64,000 bases of DNA from CP2-2F sp034432555 (GTDB lineage: Bacteria; Chloroflexota; Anaerolineae; Aggregatilineales; UBA2796), in assembly GCA_034432555.1 (NCBI GenBank), contig DAOUBW010000013.1, positions 62,001 to 126,000 on the forward strand, written 5' to 3'. A program made the translations under genes and the position numbers. Of the stretch, positions 32,955 through 41,627 are shown one piece after another; the first letter of the stretch is position 1; the number at the start of each line of letters is the position of its first letter. The notes below the pieces were generated by a model, which did not search any database, was not told where the DNA came from, and saw only the letters and a list, made by a program, of their open reading frames with translations.

Positions 32955-33726
32955 AGTAGGCGTATTCCTCTAGCACCAGATCAGCCTCGCCATCCATGCG
33001 AACACGCCCTTTGTGCAGCCAGATTGCCCGCCGACAGAGCATCTGCACAGCGACCGCATCGTGCGAGACGAAAAGGATAGTGCGCCCTTCATCGCGCAGC
33101 GCCAACATCCGCGTGATGCATTTCTGCTGAAAGGCAGCATCACCCACTGCCAGCACTTCATCAAGAAAGATGATTTCAGGCAGTACGTGAATGGCGATGC
33201 TGAAGCCAAGCCGCGCACTCATACCGCTTGAATAATGTTTCACGGCGGTATCAATAAAGGGGCGAATCTCGGCAAACTCGATGATGTCTTCAACGAAAGG
33301 CTCGATTTGGCGCGGCGGAATACCATGAAAGGCAGCGTTCAGATAAATGTTTTTGCGCCCGGAAAGTTCGGGCAGAAAGCCTGCTTGCAAGCCAATCAGC
33401 GAGGCAAAGCGCCCATACACGCGCACGCTGCCTTGTGTTGGGCGCATAATGCCCGAAAGCAGTTTGAGCAGCGTTGTTTTGCCTGAGCCGTTCCGCCCGA
33501 TGATCGCCACCGTCTCGCCGCGCTGCACGCTGAAACTGACATTGTGCAGCGCATAAAAGGGCTGGGCAACCTCACGCTGGCGAGCAAAACGGCGCAGCAG
33601 GTTAAGCGCCTCGTGGCGCAGGCTAGGGCGGTATTCGGTGCGTGCATACTGCTTATAAACGCCTTCCACCTGAATAATGGGCGGCTGCTCAGTGGCTGTT
33701 TCAGCCTGTTTTTGAAGGGTCATCAT
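32929..33726 (-). CDS. Polysaccharide ABC exporter ATP-binding protein (Wzt/TagH-like)
   Basis: A 265-residue ATPase of the polysaccharide or teichoic-acid export family: Walker A IGRNGSGKTTLLKLLSG, the family motif FASLIGLQAGFLPELSGRKNIYLN, signature YSSGMSARLGFSIA, Walker B EIIFLDEVLAVGD and H-loop FVSHDAVAV. It has no C-terminal carbohydrate-binding domain, so it should not select a modified chain end as some Wzt proteins do. It overlaps the permease gene by 4 bp, forming a two-gene exporter. Confidence 0.92.
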   Translation of the reverse strand: MMTLQKQAETATEQPPIIQVEGVYKQYARTEYRPSLRHEALNLLRRFARQREVAQPFYALHNVSFSVQRGETVAIIGRNGSGKTTLLKLLSGIMRPTQGSVRVYGRFASLIGLQAGFLPELSGRKNIYLNAAFHGIPPRQIEPFVEDIIEFAEIRPFIDTAVKHYSSGMSARLGFSIAIHVLPEIIFLDEVLAVGDAAFQQKCITRMLALRDEGRTILFVSHDAVAVQMLCRRAIWLHKGRVRMDGEADLVLEEYAYFMQHRETE

Positions 33727-34952
33727 GCGAAATCTGCCAACCGTGTTTCGTTCGCCTTGAAATAGGCGTAGCCCATGTAGAGCAAGGTAAGGGCTGCCAC
33801 CAATGGATAGTATAGCGAGAGGGCATCCGGCGCACGCCCATAGACCAGCACATCACGGAATGCCTGCAAGACCAACCCGACTGGATTGAGCAGCACGATA
33901 AAGCGAAACCGCTCTGGGATGGCACTCACTGGATACAAGATCGGCGTCAGATAGAACAAAAGCTGCATCACAACGCCCACCAACTGCGGAATGTCACGGA
34001 TGATCAGGCTCATGCTGCTGAGGAAAAACATGACGCCGAGCGTGAAGCAAATCAGGATGAACAGCAGCGGCGGCAAGTAAATCCACATCGCATTCGGGAA
34101 AATGCCATTGAGTGCATTCACAATCACGAGCGCGAGCAGGGTAAAACAGAGGTCAACCAAGCCCTCGCCTAGCGCCAACAGCATCGTGATCTCGCGTGGG
34201 AAGTTCACCTGATTGATGAGCGCCATCTTGCCCAGAATGGCGCCCATGCCGTTGAAAACGCCGCTGCTGAACAAGCCCCATGGCACCAAGCCCGCCAAAA
34301 AGAACGAGATAAACGGCACATCGTAGCTGACGCGCAAAAACTGCGAGAACGCCAGCGCCAGCACACCGCTCATCGCCAAGGGCAGCAGCACAATCCAGAA
34401 AACGCCCACCACAGTTTGGCTGTAGCGCGACTGAATGTTATAGCGCAGCCACAGCCCAAGCAAGGCGCGGTTCTGCCACAGCCGAAAGAGGTGCGCCAGA
34501 AAATCGCCGCCATCTTGTGCAGGATTGACGCGGCTTGGGTAGATGATTACGCACACGCCCAGCAGCACTGCCGCCAAGGCGAAATAGATGAGTTGTAGCT
34601 TGGAGAGATCGGGCAGCAGCAGCAGCACGCCCAAGACGGTGCCGCCAAGACCAAGCGCCAATACGCGGAACTGCGAACGTGGCGTGAGCCACCGCGCTAA
34701 CGGCGTGCGGGCTGCCCAGGCTGCTAACAGGTAGGCGAGTGCCTGTGCCGTCGCTGCAATCGCATAGAAAAGCGGCGGTTGCGCGTCGTATTCTGCGCCG
34801 AGTGTATTGCCCCATGGCAGGCGCAGCCGAATTTGCACTGCGATCAGGTGCGCGCCGATCAGGATGGCAAGGTTGGCAGCGTAGTGCAAAGCACGCAGGA
34901 GCGAGCGTTGTGTATTGAATATGGGTAAGCGCTGTGCCGATGCAAGGTGCAT
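33723..34952 (-). CDS. Polysaccharide ABC exporter permease (ABC-2 type) with extra N-terminal helices
   Basis: The C-terminal 260 residues are a typical Wzm/TagG permease: LWLRYNIQSRYSQTVVGVFWIVLLPL, FFLAGLVPWGLFSSGVFNGMGAI and LVGVVMQLLFYLTPILYP. Residues 1-150 add about four hydrophobic helices not found in the usual 260-residue permease. With the ATPase it should move an undecaprenyl-linked glycan across the membrane. No Shine-Dalgarno is obvious before the ATG at 34952. The 207 bp between here and tmRNA show no further gene. Confidence 0.9.
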   Translation of the reverse strand: MHLASAQRLPIFNTQRSLLRALHYAANLAILIGAHLIAVQIRLRLPWGNTLGAEYDAQPPLFYAIAATAQALAYLLAAWAARTPLARWLTPRSQFRVLALGLGGTVLGVLLLLPDLSKLQLIYFALAAVLLGVCVIIYPSRVNPAQDGGDFLAHLFRLWQNRALLGLWLRYNIQSRYSQTVVGVFWIVLLPLAMSGVLALAFSQFLRVSYDVPFISFFLAGLVPWGLFSSGVFNGMGAILGKMALINQVNFPREITMLLALGEGLVDLCFTLLALVIVNALNGIFPNAMWIYLPPLLFILICFTLGVMFFLSSMSLIIRDIPQLVGVVMQLLFYLTPILYPVSAIPERFRFIVLLNPVGLVLQAFRDVLVYGRAPDALSLYYPLVAALTLLYMGYAYFKANETRLADFA

Positions 34953-35119
34953 AATGCTTGATTTAGCCGTTTTGGTTGCGGTTAGAGCATTTCAAGCATA
35001 CCATCAGTGGCGCATTTTCTCAACGCTCACCGATCTTCGGGCGCAGTAACTTACAGCGATTGGTAGAGGGTTAGCAGCCTATAGCCACGCTTTTCACCTT
35101 GCCCATTCGACTGCCACAC

Positions 35120-35147
35120 TTTACAAAACAACAAGCTATGCTATACT
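35120..35147 (+). promoter_or_regulatory. ssrA promoter
   Basis: TTTACA (35120-35125) and TATACT (35142-35147) with a 16-bp spacer. Transcription would begin about 6 bases before the mature tmRNA end, leaving a short leader for RNase P. Confidence 0.65.
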
Positions 35148-35159
35148 ATATGAGTGTAA

Positions 35160-35543
35160 GGGGATGAATTAGGCTCGACGGGGAAGATTGATCGCATATT
35201 GCAAGCCGAGGCGCACGTCCTCGTAAAAACGCGCACAACTGTAGCTGCGAACACTCGCACTGCACCGGCTCTCGCTCTCGCCGCCTAATCGGCTGAGCTG
35301 AGCTAGCTGACCTGAGGGTTAGCCGTCTGTCTGCTTCAGGTTTAGTTGGAGCAGCCGCAGGCGACACCAATACTAAACTGCTGCGTTGCGACACCGATAC
35401 ACAACGCTTAAGACCATCGGTTTGCTGCCCGTAAGACCCTGTTAGGTGGGGCTGCGGCGGTGAAAAATAAGTGACCTAACTACGCTTGTAGACGTATGCA
35501 GGAGAGCTTCTTCGGACCCGACCTGCAATGGTCGGCATCTCCA
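35160..35543 (+). ncRNA. ssrA: tmRNA (transfer-messenger RNA)
   Basis: The 5' end GGGGATG, followed by AATTAGGCTCGACGGGGA, pairs with the 3' CATCTCC to form the tRNA-like acceptor; discriminator A is at 35543 and CCA is not encoded. The tag frame (35247-35285, stop TAA at 35286) reads ANTRTAPALALAA, with the typical LAA end recognised by ClpXP. Pseudoknot-forming sequences fill the rest. The T arm is odd: its loop reads TGCAAT(G) instead of TTCGANT. tmRNA rescues stalled ribosomes together with SmpB. The total of 384 nt is normal. Confidence 0.95.
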
Positions 35544-35550
35544 CTCAATG

Positions 35551-35585
35551 AACAGCGCGGATTACTCCCGCGCTGTTTTGTTTGG
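35551..35585 (+). terminator. Rho-independent terminator of ssrA
   Basis: AACAGCGCGG and CCGCGCTGTT form a 10-bp stem with a 7-base loop, followed by TTGTTTGG. It begins 8 bases after the mature tmRNA end. Confidence 0.88.
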
Positions 35586-36038
35586 TTTACCCGACATTTC
35601 ACAAAGTGCGAATCAGCCGTCTGTGCGCCACAAAAAGCCTTTATGTGTGGCTAAAGGCAGCCCAGATCACAAGATTTTCTTAATGTTTTGTTGCGCCTAA
35701 TTTTTACCGATGCTGTGCTGTGATTCGGCACTTTTGGCAGCTTGTGCAAAAGTGTTTGTTTGGCACGTTGCTGCCCTTTAAGTCGTTTAAGCTCATCAGA
35801 GCTTGGCAAATGCCCATCGTGAAGCCCTTAACAAAGCCTTGTCTCAACGCAACCAAAAGGGAACGCCCGCCGAAAGCCATTATCAGTTTGTAACACAAAG
35901 ATCATGCAAAGCTAACCGAACAAGTGTGCGCAAATCTTGATTCTAGGCACGCTCACTTGACAGACAGCCCGAAGGCAAGCATGATAGAGGCTGTACTCTT
36001 GTTAAGAGTTTGAGCATTAGTGAAGGAGCTACCCTCCA
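35586..36038. other. Intergenic region between ssrA and the HU gene
   Basis: About 450 bp with lower GC than its surroundings. Short open frames here (for example 35704-35898 on the minus strand) lack ribosome-binding sites and family resemblance, so I see no gene. The last 80 bp hold the HU promoter. Confidence 0.5.
35957..35985 (+). promoter_or_regulatory. Promoter of the HU gene
   Basis: A consensus TTGACA (35957-35962) with CATGAT (35980-35985) at 17-bp spacing, about 55 bases before the HU start codon. The weak -10 makes this moderately sure. Confidence 0.5.
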
Positions 36039-36362
36039 ATGCAAAAGACGGAATTGGTCAAAGCAATCGCGGATAAGACGGGACAGAGCCAAAAAGCAGT
36101 TGGCGAAGTCGTAGGCGCACTCACCGATATTATCACTGCGACCCTCAAGTCAGGTGACAAGGTGACGCTCACCGGTTTCGGCACCTTTGAAGTGCGCGAG
36201 AAAAAAGCCCGCACTGGCACCAACCCAAGCACCCGCGAGAAAATCCAAATTCCCGCCGGCAAGAGTGTCAAGTTTAGTGTCGGCGCCACGCTAAAAAGCG
36301 AAGTGACCGGCAAGGTATCAGCCAAGAAAGCCGCGAAGAAAGCTCCGAAAAAGAAGAAGTAA
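36039..36362 (+). CDS. HU-family DNA-binding protein with lysine-rich tail
   Basis: Residues 1-90 are a standard HU/IHF: MQKTELVKAIADKTGQSQKA, VTLTGFGTFEVREKKARTGTNP and the beta-arm IPAGKSVKFSVGATLK. HU dimers bend and compact DNA. Residues 91-107 add a basic tail with AKK repeats ending in PKKKK, like the histone-H1-like tails of some actinobacterial and Deinococcus HU proteins. AAGGAG lies about 11 bases before the ATG. It is monocistronic, ended by a hairpin. Confidence 0.95.
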   Translation: MQKTELVKAIADKTGQSQKAVGEVVGALTDIITATLKSGDKVTLTGFGTFEVREKKARTGTNPSTREKIQIPAGKSVKFSVGATLKSEVTGKVSAKKAAKKAPKKKK

Positions 36363-36386
36363 ACGCACGGCTGGCTGAGGTCATCC

Positions 36387-36416
36387 ACGCGCCTGTGTTC
36401 AACCACGGGCGCGTGT
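36387..36416. terminator. Hairpin between HU and the convergent pfkB-type gene
   Basis: CACGCGCC and GGCGCGTG form an 8-bp stem with a 14-base loop in the 58-bp gap between convergent genes, suitable as a bidirectional terminator. Confidence 0.5.
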
Positions 36417-36420
36417 GATT

Positions 36421-37335
36421 CTAGGCATGGTGCAGTAATGCCTCCACCGCCTCGCGGCGCGGCAAAGAAGGTTCAGCGCCCATGACGGTACATGCCAACG
36501 CGCCACAGGCAGCCGCACGGCGTAGAGCTGCTTCCAACGGTTCAGCAGCGGCAAGAGCAGCCACCAAGCCACCCACAAAAGCATCGCCCGCGCCTGTTGT
36601 ATCCACTGCATGAATGGCAAAGGCAGGCACGGAGCGAGTCGGTTGGTCGGCGCGCACACAAAACGCGCCACGCGCACCGAGTGTTACGATCACCATGCCA
36701 ACGCCCGCTCGTAAGGCGCGGCGAGCGTCAAGCTCTGGCTCATGCGCCGCTTCGGACAAAACGGCGCTGATCTCATCGCGGTTTGCCACCAGAATATCCA
36801 CCAACTTCAATAGTTCAGCGGGCAAAGGGCGTGCCGGGGCAGGCACCAGCACAACTTTGGCGCCTGCTTGCCGCGCCAAGCGTGCTGCTGTTAACACGCT
36901 CTCTAACGGCACTTCAAGCTGCATCAGCGCAAGCTGCGCGCCTGCAAACGCGGCGCGTGCCGCCTCAATATCGGCGGGCTTGAGCGCCCCATTAGCGCCT
37001 TCCGCCAGCAGGATGAAATTTTCGGCGCTGCGCTCAACAACAATATTGGCAACGCCTGAGGGCATGTTGGGTGTGTTGAGCAGCCATCTGTCCTCGATGC
37101 CTTCGCGGCACGCCACAGCCCGTAAGGTCTCGGCAAAGGAATCGCTGCCCACACGCCCGATCAAGCGCACGCGGCACCCCTGCCGCGCTGCTGCAATCGC
37201 CTGATTCAAGCCCTTACCACCGATGAATGTCTCAAAAGTGTGTGCGCGGCGCGTCTCGCCCGCCTTGGGGAAGCGATCCACGCGCATCACCAAATCCATA
37301 TTCAGCGAACCGACGACAACAATCGTGCCTGCCAT
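36421..37335 (-). CDS. PfkB family carbohydrate kinase (ribokinase-like)
   Basis: A 304-residue ribokinase-fold kinase. The N-terminal signature is VVGSLNMDLVMRVDRFPKAGETRRA followed by GGKGLNQAIAAARQG; the C-terminal one is HAVDTTGAGDAFVGGLVAAL, with the catalytic base aspartate and anion hole. The GGKGxNQA form favours ribokinase (D-ribose to ribose-5-phosphate) over fructokinase, but no transporter or ribose gene is adjacent. AAGG lies before the ATG. The 250 bp upstream is AT-rich near 37500-37530 and probably carries the promoter for the divergent gene. Confidence 0.87.
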   Translation of the reverse strand: MAGTIVVVGSLNMDLVMRVDRFPKAGETRRAHTFETFIGGKGLNQAIAAARQGCRVRLIGRVGSDSFAETLRAVACREGIEDRWLLNTPNMPSGVANIVVERSAENFILLAEGANGALKPADIEAARAAFAGAQLALMQLEVPLESVLTAARLARQAGAKVVLVPAPARPLPAELLKLVDILVANRDEISAVLSEAAHEPELDARRALRAGVGMVIVTLGARGAFCVRADQPTRSVPAFAIHAVDTTGAGDAFVGGLVAALAAAEPLEAALRRAAACGALACTVMGAEPSLPRREAVEALLHHA

Positions 37336-37585
37336 AGCGCCTGCGCCTTTCTAGGCTGTATTGTAGCGCAAGACTGCCTGGCAGCACGCCAACGTTTGTA
37401 GATTCACACGGAATAGGTGTTCAGGGCGTGAACAGCACGGCGGCAGCGTTACAGAACCATCACAGCCGCACAGATTGTTTTTAGTTCGTTACCCACAGCG
37501 GCGCTAAAATAAATTACTATAGTATAAGGTGGGAATGTTCGGCATTCCTGCACATACGGCGTGCGAGACGTAGGAGTGCTTATCT

Positions 37586-39244
37586 GTGCAACGCGACAAC
37601 GTAACAGCCACCGTGCTAACACAGCAAAATACCGCCACCGCCGTCTCGGCAACCGAGTGGCGTTGGGTAACCATTTTCGCAGGGTTTTTGGTTGCAGCCT
37701 CTGTGCTGCCCTATCTGTGGGCGTTTATCAGCCTGAACGCACAGCCCAATCACCGCTTTGTGGGCATTTTGCACTCACCGCTGGATAGCGCCGTTTATAT
37801 CGCCAAGGTTGAGCAAGGCGTGCGTGGCGCGTGGCTTTCTACCTTAACCCACACACCCGAAGCAACGCAGGGCATCTTCATCAACGGCTTTTACCTTGCG
37901 CTTGGGCATTTAGGGAATGCGCTTGGGCTATCCGCACTGATGGCGTTTCATCTGGCGCGCCTCACTATGAGTTTTGCGATGTTTGTGGCGCTCTATCATC
38001 TTGGCTCAACCATTTGGCAGCGCCTGCGCCCACGACGGCTGTTTTTTGGCGTGCTGGCGGTTGGTTCTGGGCTGGGCTGGCTGGCGTTGATGATATTTCC
38101 AGAGACGCCGCAAACACAGTTGGCAGTTGATCTAACGCTTTTTGAGGCAATTCCGCTGCTCTCAACCTTTGCTAATCCACATTTTCCACTGGCAGTTGCC
38201 CTGATCGCCCTGATCGCCTCTATGTATGTGACGGTCTTTCGCCCCGGTTTTCGGGAATCGCCGTCCATCGTTAACGGTGGCTTGGGCATCGCCTTATGCT
38301 CGCTGGCATTGGTGATCATCTTGCCGCATGGCTGGCTGCCGATTGCCAGCGCATTAGTCGTCTATGTGATTGTCTTGATGCTCCGCACACGCCAACTGCC
38401 GCGCCTAGAGCTAAGCTGGGTGGGGCTGATGATCTTGCCCGCGCTGCCTATCCTTGTTTACTACGCTGCCCTGATGACAGCGGATACGACGATTGGTGCG
38501 TGGGTAGCGCAAAATCGTATCGCGCCAACCTCACCGTGGCGCTACCTGTTTGGCTTTGGCTTGCCCTTAGTGGCAGCCTTGCCCGGCATTTGGCGTGCGC
38601 TACGCCGCTTCGAGCGCGACGGCGACCGCTTTATGCTGATCTGGCTGATCGTCAATGTGGTGGTGCTATATTTACCCTTGCCTATGCCGCAGCGCAGCGT
38701 GATTGGTCTGTTCATCCCGATTGTTTACTTTGCCACACGCGCCCTTGAAGATTTCTGGTTCCACCGTATTCGCAACAATTGGCGCGATGCTGCCTTAGTC
38801 ACATTTTTCGTGTTCATCATCCCTAGCAATGTCTTAATGGCAATTGTGCCGATGATCGGCATTAACGATGCGGTACGCGGCGAAGAAGGTGGCTTGATGA
38901 TGCCGCGTGGTTATACCGATGCGTTTCGCTGGCTGAGCAACACCCGCGAACGGGATGCCGTCGTCTTGGCGCAGCCGCTGCCAAGCCTGTGGCTGCCTGT
39001 TTACGCACCAATGCGTGTTGTCTACGGTCACCCTTACGATACCCTGAATAGCCTCACGCATCTGGAGGATGTGCAGCGTTGGTATCTTGGGCAAGACTGT
39101 CAAGCAATTGTGGAGCGCTACAACGTGCGCTATATCTTGGCGCAGCAAGGTACACCTAATGATGGTGCTGTGTGTTTGAACGAACTCGGCTTGACGACGC
39201 CCGCCGCCGTGTATAATGATGTGGTTATCTACCGCGTTCCTTAG
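37586..39244 (+). CDS. Polytopic membrane protein, GT-C glycosyltransferase-like
   Basis: This 552-residue protein has about 11 hydrophobic helices and a C-terminal soluble part (about 430-552). After TM1 there is a loop with HSPLDSAVYIAKVEQGVRGAW, where the acidic residue in DSAVYI fits the catalytic aspartate position of GT-C enzymes. The C-terminal segment YTDAFRWLSNTRERDAVVL resembles the soluble ends of YfhO-like and other GT-C proteins. It would use a lipid-linked sugar on the outer face; no substrate can be named. The GTG at 37586 has AGGAG about 9 bases upstream. Confidence 0.65.
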   Translation: MQRDNVTATVLTQQNTATAVSATEWRWVTIFAGFLVAASVLPYLWAFISLNAQPNHRFVGILHSPLDSAVYIAKVEQGVRGAWLSTLTHTPEATQGIFINGFYLALGHLGNALGLSALMAFHLARLTMSFAMFVALYHLGSTIWQRLRPRRLFFGVLAVGSGLGWLALMIFPETPQTQLAVDLTLFEAIPLLSTFANPHFPLAVALIALIASMYVTVFRPGFRESPSIVNGGLGIALCSLALVIILPHGWLPIASALVVYVIVLMLRTRQLPRLELSWVGLMILPALPILVYYAALMTADTTIGAWVAQNRIAPTSPWRYLFGFGLPLVAALPGIWRALRRFERDGDRFMLIWLIVNVVVLYLPLPMPQRSVIGLFIPIVYFATRALEDFWFHRIRNNWRDAALVTFFVFIIPSNVLMAIVPMIGINDAVRGEEGGLMMPRGYTDAFRWLSNTRERDAVVLAQPLPSLWLPVYAPMRVVYGHPYDTLNSLTHLEDVQRWYLGQDCQAIVERYNVRYILAQQGTPNDGAVCLNELGLTTPAAVYNDVVIYRVP

Positions 39245-39274
39245 CGGAACTGCCTAACCAGAAAGAGCGTCGTC

Positions 39275-40354
39275 ATGATTGATGTTGCTGTGCTAGGCGC
39301 AACAGGCGCTGTTGGTCAGCGTTTCATCCAACTGCTGGAAAACCATCCATGGTTTCGTGTGGCGGAAGTTGCGGCTTCGGAGCGCAGCGTGGGGCGTACT
39401 TATGCGGAAGCCTGCCGCTGGATTCTGCCCACGCCCATGCCTGCCCACATGGCTAACCGCACCGTGCTGCCGCTAGAGGCATCTTTCCATTCACCTGTGG
39501 TCATGTCCGCACTGCCCGCTGAAGTTGCCAAGACGCTTGAGCCAGAACTTGCCAAGCGCGGGCATCTGGTTAGCTCCAACACCAGCGCGCACCGCATGGC
39601 AGCGGATGTGCCGCTCTTGCTGCCAGAGCTGAACGCCGACCATGTGCAGTTGGTGGACGTGCAGCGCCGCCAGCGCGGTTGGTCAAGTGGCGCCCTCGTC
39701 ACCATGTCCAACTGCACGACAGTGCCAGCTGCCGTTAGCCTTGCGCCGCTGCTGCCTTTTGGTGTGCAGCAAGTCCAGATCGTCAGTATGCAAGCAATTA
39801 GCGGTGGTGGCTATCCCGGCGTGGCATCCTTCGATATTTTCGATAATGTGCTGCCCTACATTAGCGGTGAAGAAGAAAAGGTAGAGGCTGAGCCACGTAA
39901 AATTCTGGGTGCGCTCAACGGCGATCAGGTTGCGCCTTTAGCTGCGACGTTCAGTGCCTCTTGCAACCGTGTGCCTGTTTTGGATGGGCATACGGTGATC
40001 GTCTCGGTGAAGTTTGCCCAAACGCCTTCGCTCGCAGCCGTTCGGGAGGCTTGGCAGGCGTTCCGTCCGCATCAGTGGGCGCACAGCTTGCCAAGTATGC
40101 CCGACTCTGTGCTGCTGTATAACGATGGGCTGGATCGCCCGCAGCCACGCCTTGATCGGGATAACGGGCGCGGCATGGCAACCACGGTTGGGCGCTTGCG
40201 CGCTTGCCCTGTGCTGGATATTAAATTTGTAGCGCTCTCGCACAACACAGTGCGCGGTGCCGCCGGCGGCGCAATCCTGAACGCGGAACTGCTCATTGCG
40301 CGTGGCTATGGGCAGCACCTGCCAGTGCCAAGCGTTCAGCAAGCACACGCCTAA
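39275..40354 (+). CDS. asd: Aspartate-semialdehyde dehydrogenase
   Basis: A 359-residue enzyme reducing aspartyl-4-phosphate to aspartate-4-semialdehyde with NADPH, the branch point to lysine, threonine and methionine. It shows AVLGATGAVGQRFIQLLENHP (nucleotide binding), SNTSAHRM, the catalytic cysteine in SNCTTVP (Cys147), QAISGGGYPG and the catalytic histidine in SCNRVPVLDGHTV. Length and motifs match the archaeal/fungal-type ASADH rather than the enteric type. It starts 30 bp after the membrane protein on the same strand. Confidence 0.94.
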   Translation: MIDVAVLGATGAVGQRFIQLLENHPWFRVAEVAASERSVGRTYAEACRWILPTPMPAHMANRTVLPLEASFHSPVVMSALPAEVAKTLEPELAKRGHLVSSNTSAHRMAADVPLLLPELNADHVQLVDVQRRQRGWSSGALVTMSNCTTVPAAVSLAPLLPFGVQQVQIVSMQAISGGGYPGVASFDIFDNVLPYISGEEEKVEAEPRKILGALNGDQVAPLAATFSASCNRVPVLDGHTVIVSVKFAQTPSLAAVREAWQAFRPHQWAHSLPSMPDSVLLYNDGLDRPQPRLDRDNGRGMATTVGRLRACPVLDIKFVALSHNTVRGAAGGAILNAELLIARGYGQHLPVPSVQQAHA

Positions 40355-40370
40355 CCATACGTCTCACACC

Positions 40371-41522
40371 TCAGGTACGCATGAACGGATCGAATAAACG
40401 CTGCCACTCTTGCAGGGCAAAGCGATCCGTCATGCCTGCCAGATAATCCGTCACAGCGCGTTCCACGCCATCTTGTTCAATGCGTGCTTGGGCATCAGGC
40501 GGCATTTGGCGCGGGTTCGCAACGAAGGCGGCAAACAAATCACTCAGAAAGCGCTGCGCCTTCACGCTCATCCGCATCACACGGTAGTGGTAGTAGAGAT
40601 TTTGGTAGAGAAAATCCTTCAACTGCCGATTCATGCGTGTAAACGCCTCTGAATGCCCAACCACAGCGTAGGGAAGGCGCTGAATTGCCTCACGGCTTTG
40701 TGCGCCACTAGTCTCAATGGCAGCCGAAGTCGCATGGATGACATCTAAGTTTTGAATGTGAATCAGGCGGCGGATGATCTGGTGGCGCGTGATGTCATCC
40801 AGTTTGCCATTCCGCCAGCCAACTGCTTCTGTCACTTGCCGCCACAAATCAATTTCGCTGAGCTGATCGGGTGTAATCAAGCCCGCCCGCAAGCCGTCAT
40901 CAAGGTCGTGCGCGTTGTAGGCGAGTTCGTCTGCCATATTTGCAATCTGCGCCTCTAGGCTGCCGCGCAAAGCTGGATCATAGCCTGAGATGCTGCTCAG
41001 GTCGTATTCTGTTTCGTGCTTAGCGATGCCTTCTAGCATTTCGTGGGTTAGGTTCAGCCCTACCCAACCGCTGTAGCGCGTCTCCAACACCGTGACAATA
41101 CGGTAGGTCTGGTGGTTGTGGTTAAAGCCGCCATGATCGCGCATCAGTTCGTTCAGGACATGCTCACCGGCATGACCAAAGGGCGAATGACCGAGATCAT
41201 GGGCAAGGCAAATGCCTTCGACTAAATCTTCATTGGCGCCAAGCGTGCGCGCCAAACTGCGCCCGATCTGTGCCACCTCAAGGGTATGGGTAAGGCGCGT
41301 GCGGTAGTAATCCCCTTCATAGTTCACAAAGACCTGTGTTTTATATTCAAGGCGGCGGAAGGCAGTCGTGTGCAGAATGCGATCCCGATCACGCTGAAAA
41401 ACGGTGCGGTAAGGGTCTTCTGGCTCAGCGTGCAGCCGCCCTTGGCTGGCGCGGCTTTGGGTGGCATAGGGCGCGAGGAACTGCGCTTCAATTGCTTCGC
41501 GCTGTTCACGGCTGATGATCAT
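40371..41522 (-). CDS. Deoxyguanosinetriphosphate triphosphohydrolase-like HD protein
   Basis: A 383-residue dGTPase-like enzyme. It has DPYRTVFQRDRDRILHTTAFRRLEYKTQVF, RTRLTHTLEVAQIGRSLA, the HD motif CLAHDLGHSPFGHAGE and HETEYDLSSISGYDPALRG. These enzymes split dNTPs into deoxynucleoside and tripolyphosphate. The ATG at 41522 gives the family's usual N-terminus; earlier starts add 32 unlikely residues. A hairpin at 41589 separates it from the gene upstream. It is convergent with asd. Confidence 0.92.
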   Translation of the reverse strand: MIISREQREAIEAQFLAPYATQSRASQGRLHAEPEDPYRTVFQRDRDRILHTTAFRRLEYKTQVFVNYEGDYYRTRLTHTLEVAQIGRSLARTLGANEDLVEGICLAHDLGHSPFGHAGEHVLNELMRDHGGFNHNHQTYRIVTVLETRYSGWVGLNLTHEMLEGIAKHETEYDLSSISGYDPALRGSLEAQIANMADELAYNAHDLDDGLRAGLITPDQLSEIDLWRQVTEAVGWRNGKLDDITRHQIIRRLIHIQNLDVIHATSAAIETSGAQSREAIQRLPYAVVGHSEAFTRMNRQLKDFLYQNLYYHYRVMRMSVKAQRFLSDLFAAFVANPRQMPPDAQARIEQDGVERAVTDYLAGMTDRFALQEWQRLFDPFMRT

Positions 41523-41588
41523 GAAATAAGCCTCCGCGTGCGTGTTTTTCCACCATTTTAGCATAAAGCAGCGCGGAGATAGCCGATA

Positions 41589-41609
41589 GGGGCAGGTTTC
41601 CCCTGCCCC
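41589..41609 (-). terminator. Hairpin between the PD40 gene and the dGTPase-like gene
   Basis: GGGGCAGG and CCTGCCCC form an 8-bp stem with a 5-base loop, 18 bases after the stop of the upstream minus-strand gene. There is no T tract. Confidence 0.45.
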
Positions 41610-41627
41610 ACAGCGCACCGATGCCGA

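Noticed and set aside
35704..35898. 64-codon minus-strand frame in the ssrA-HU gap
   Set aside because: No Shine-Dalgarno, no promoter and no family resemblance. The two cysteine pairs at its end are not enough to call a gene.
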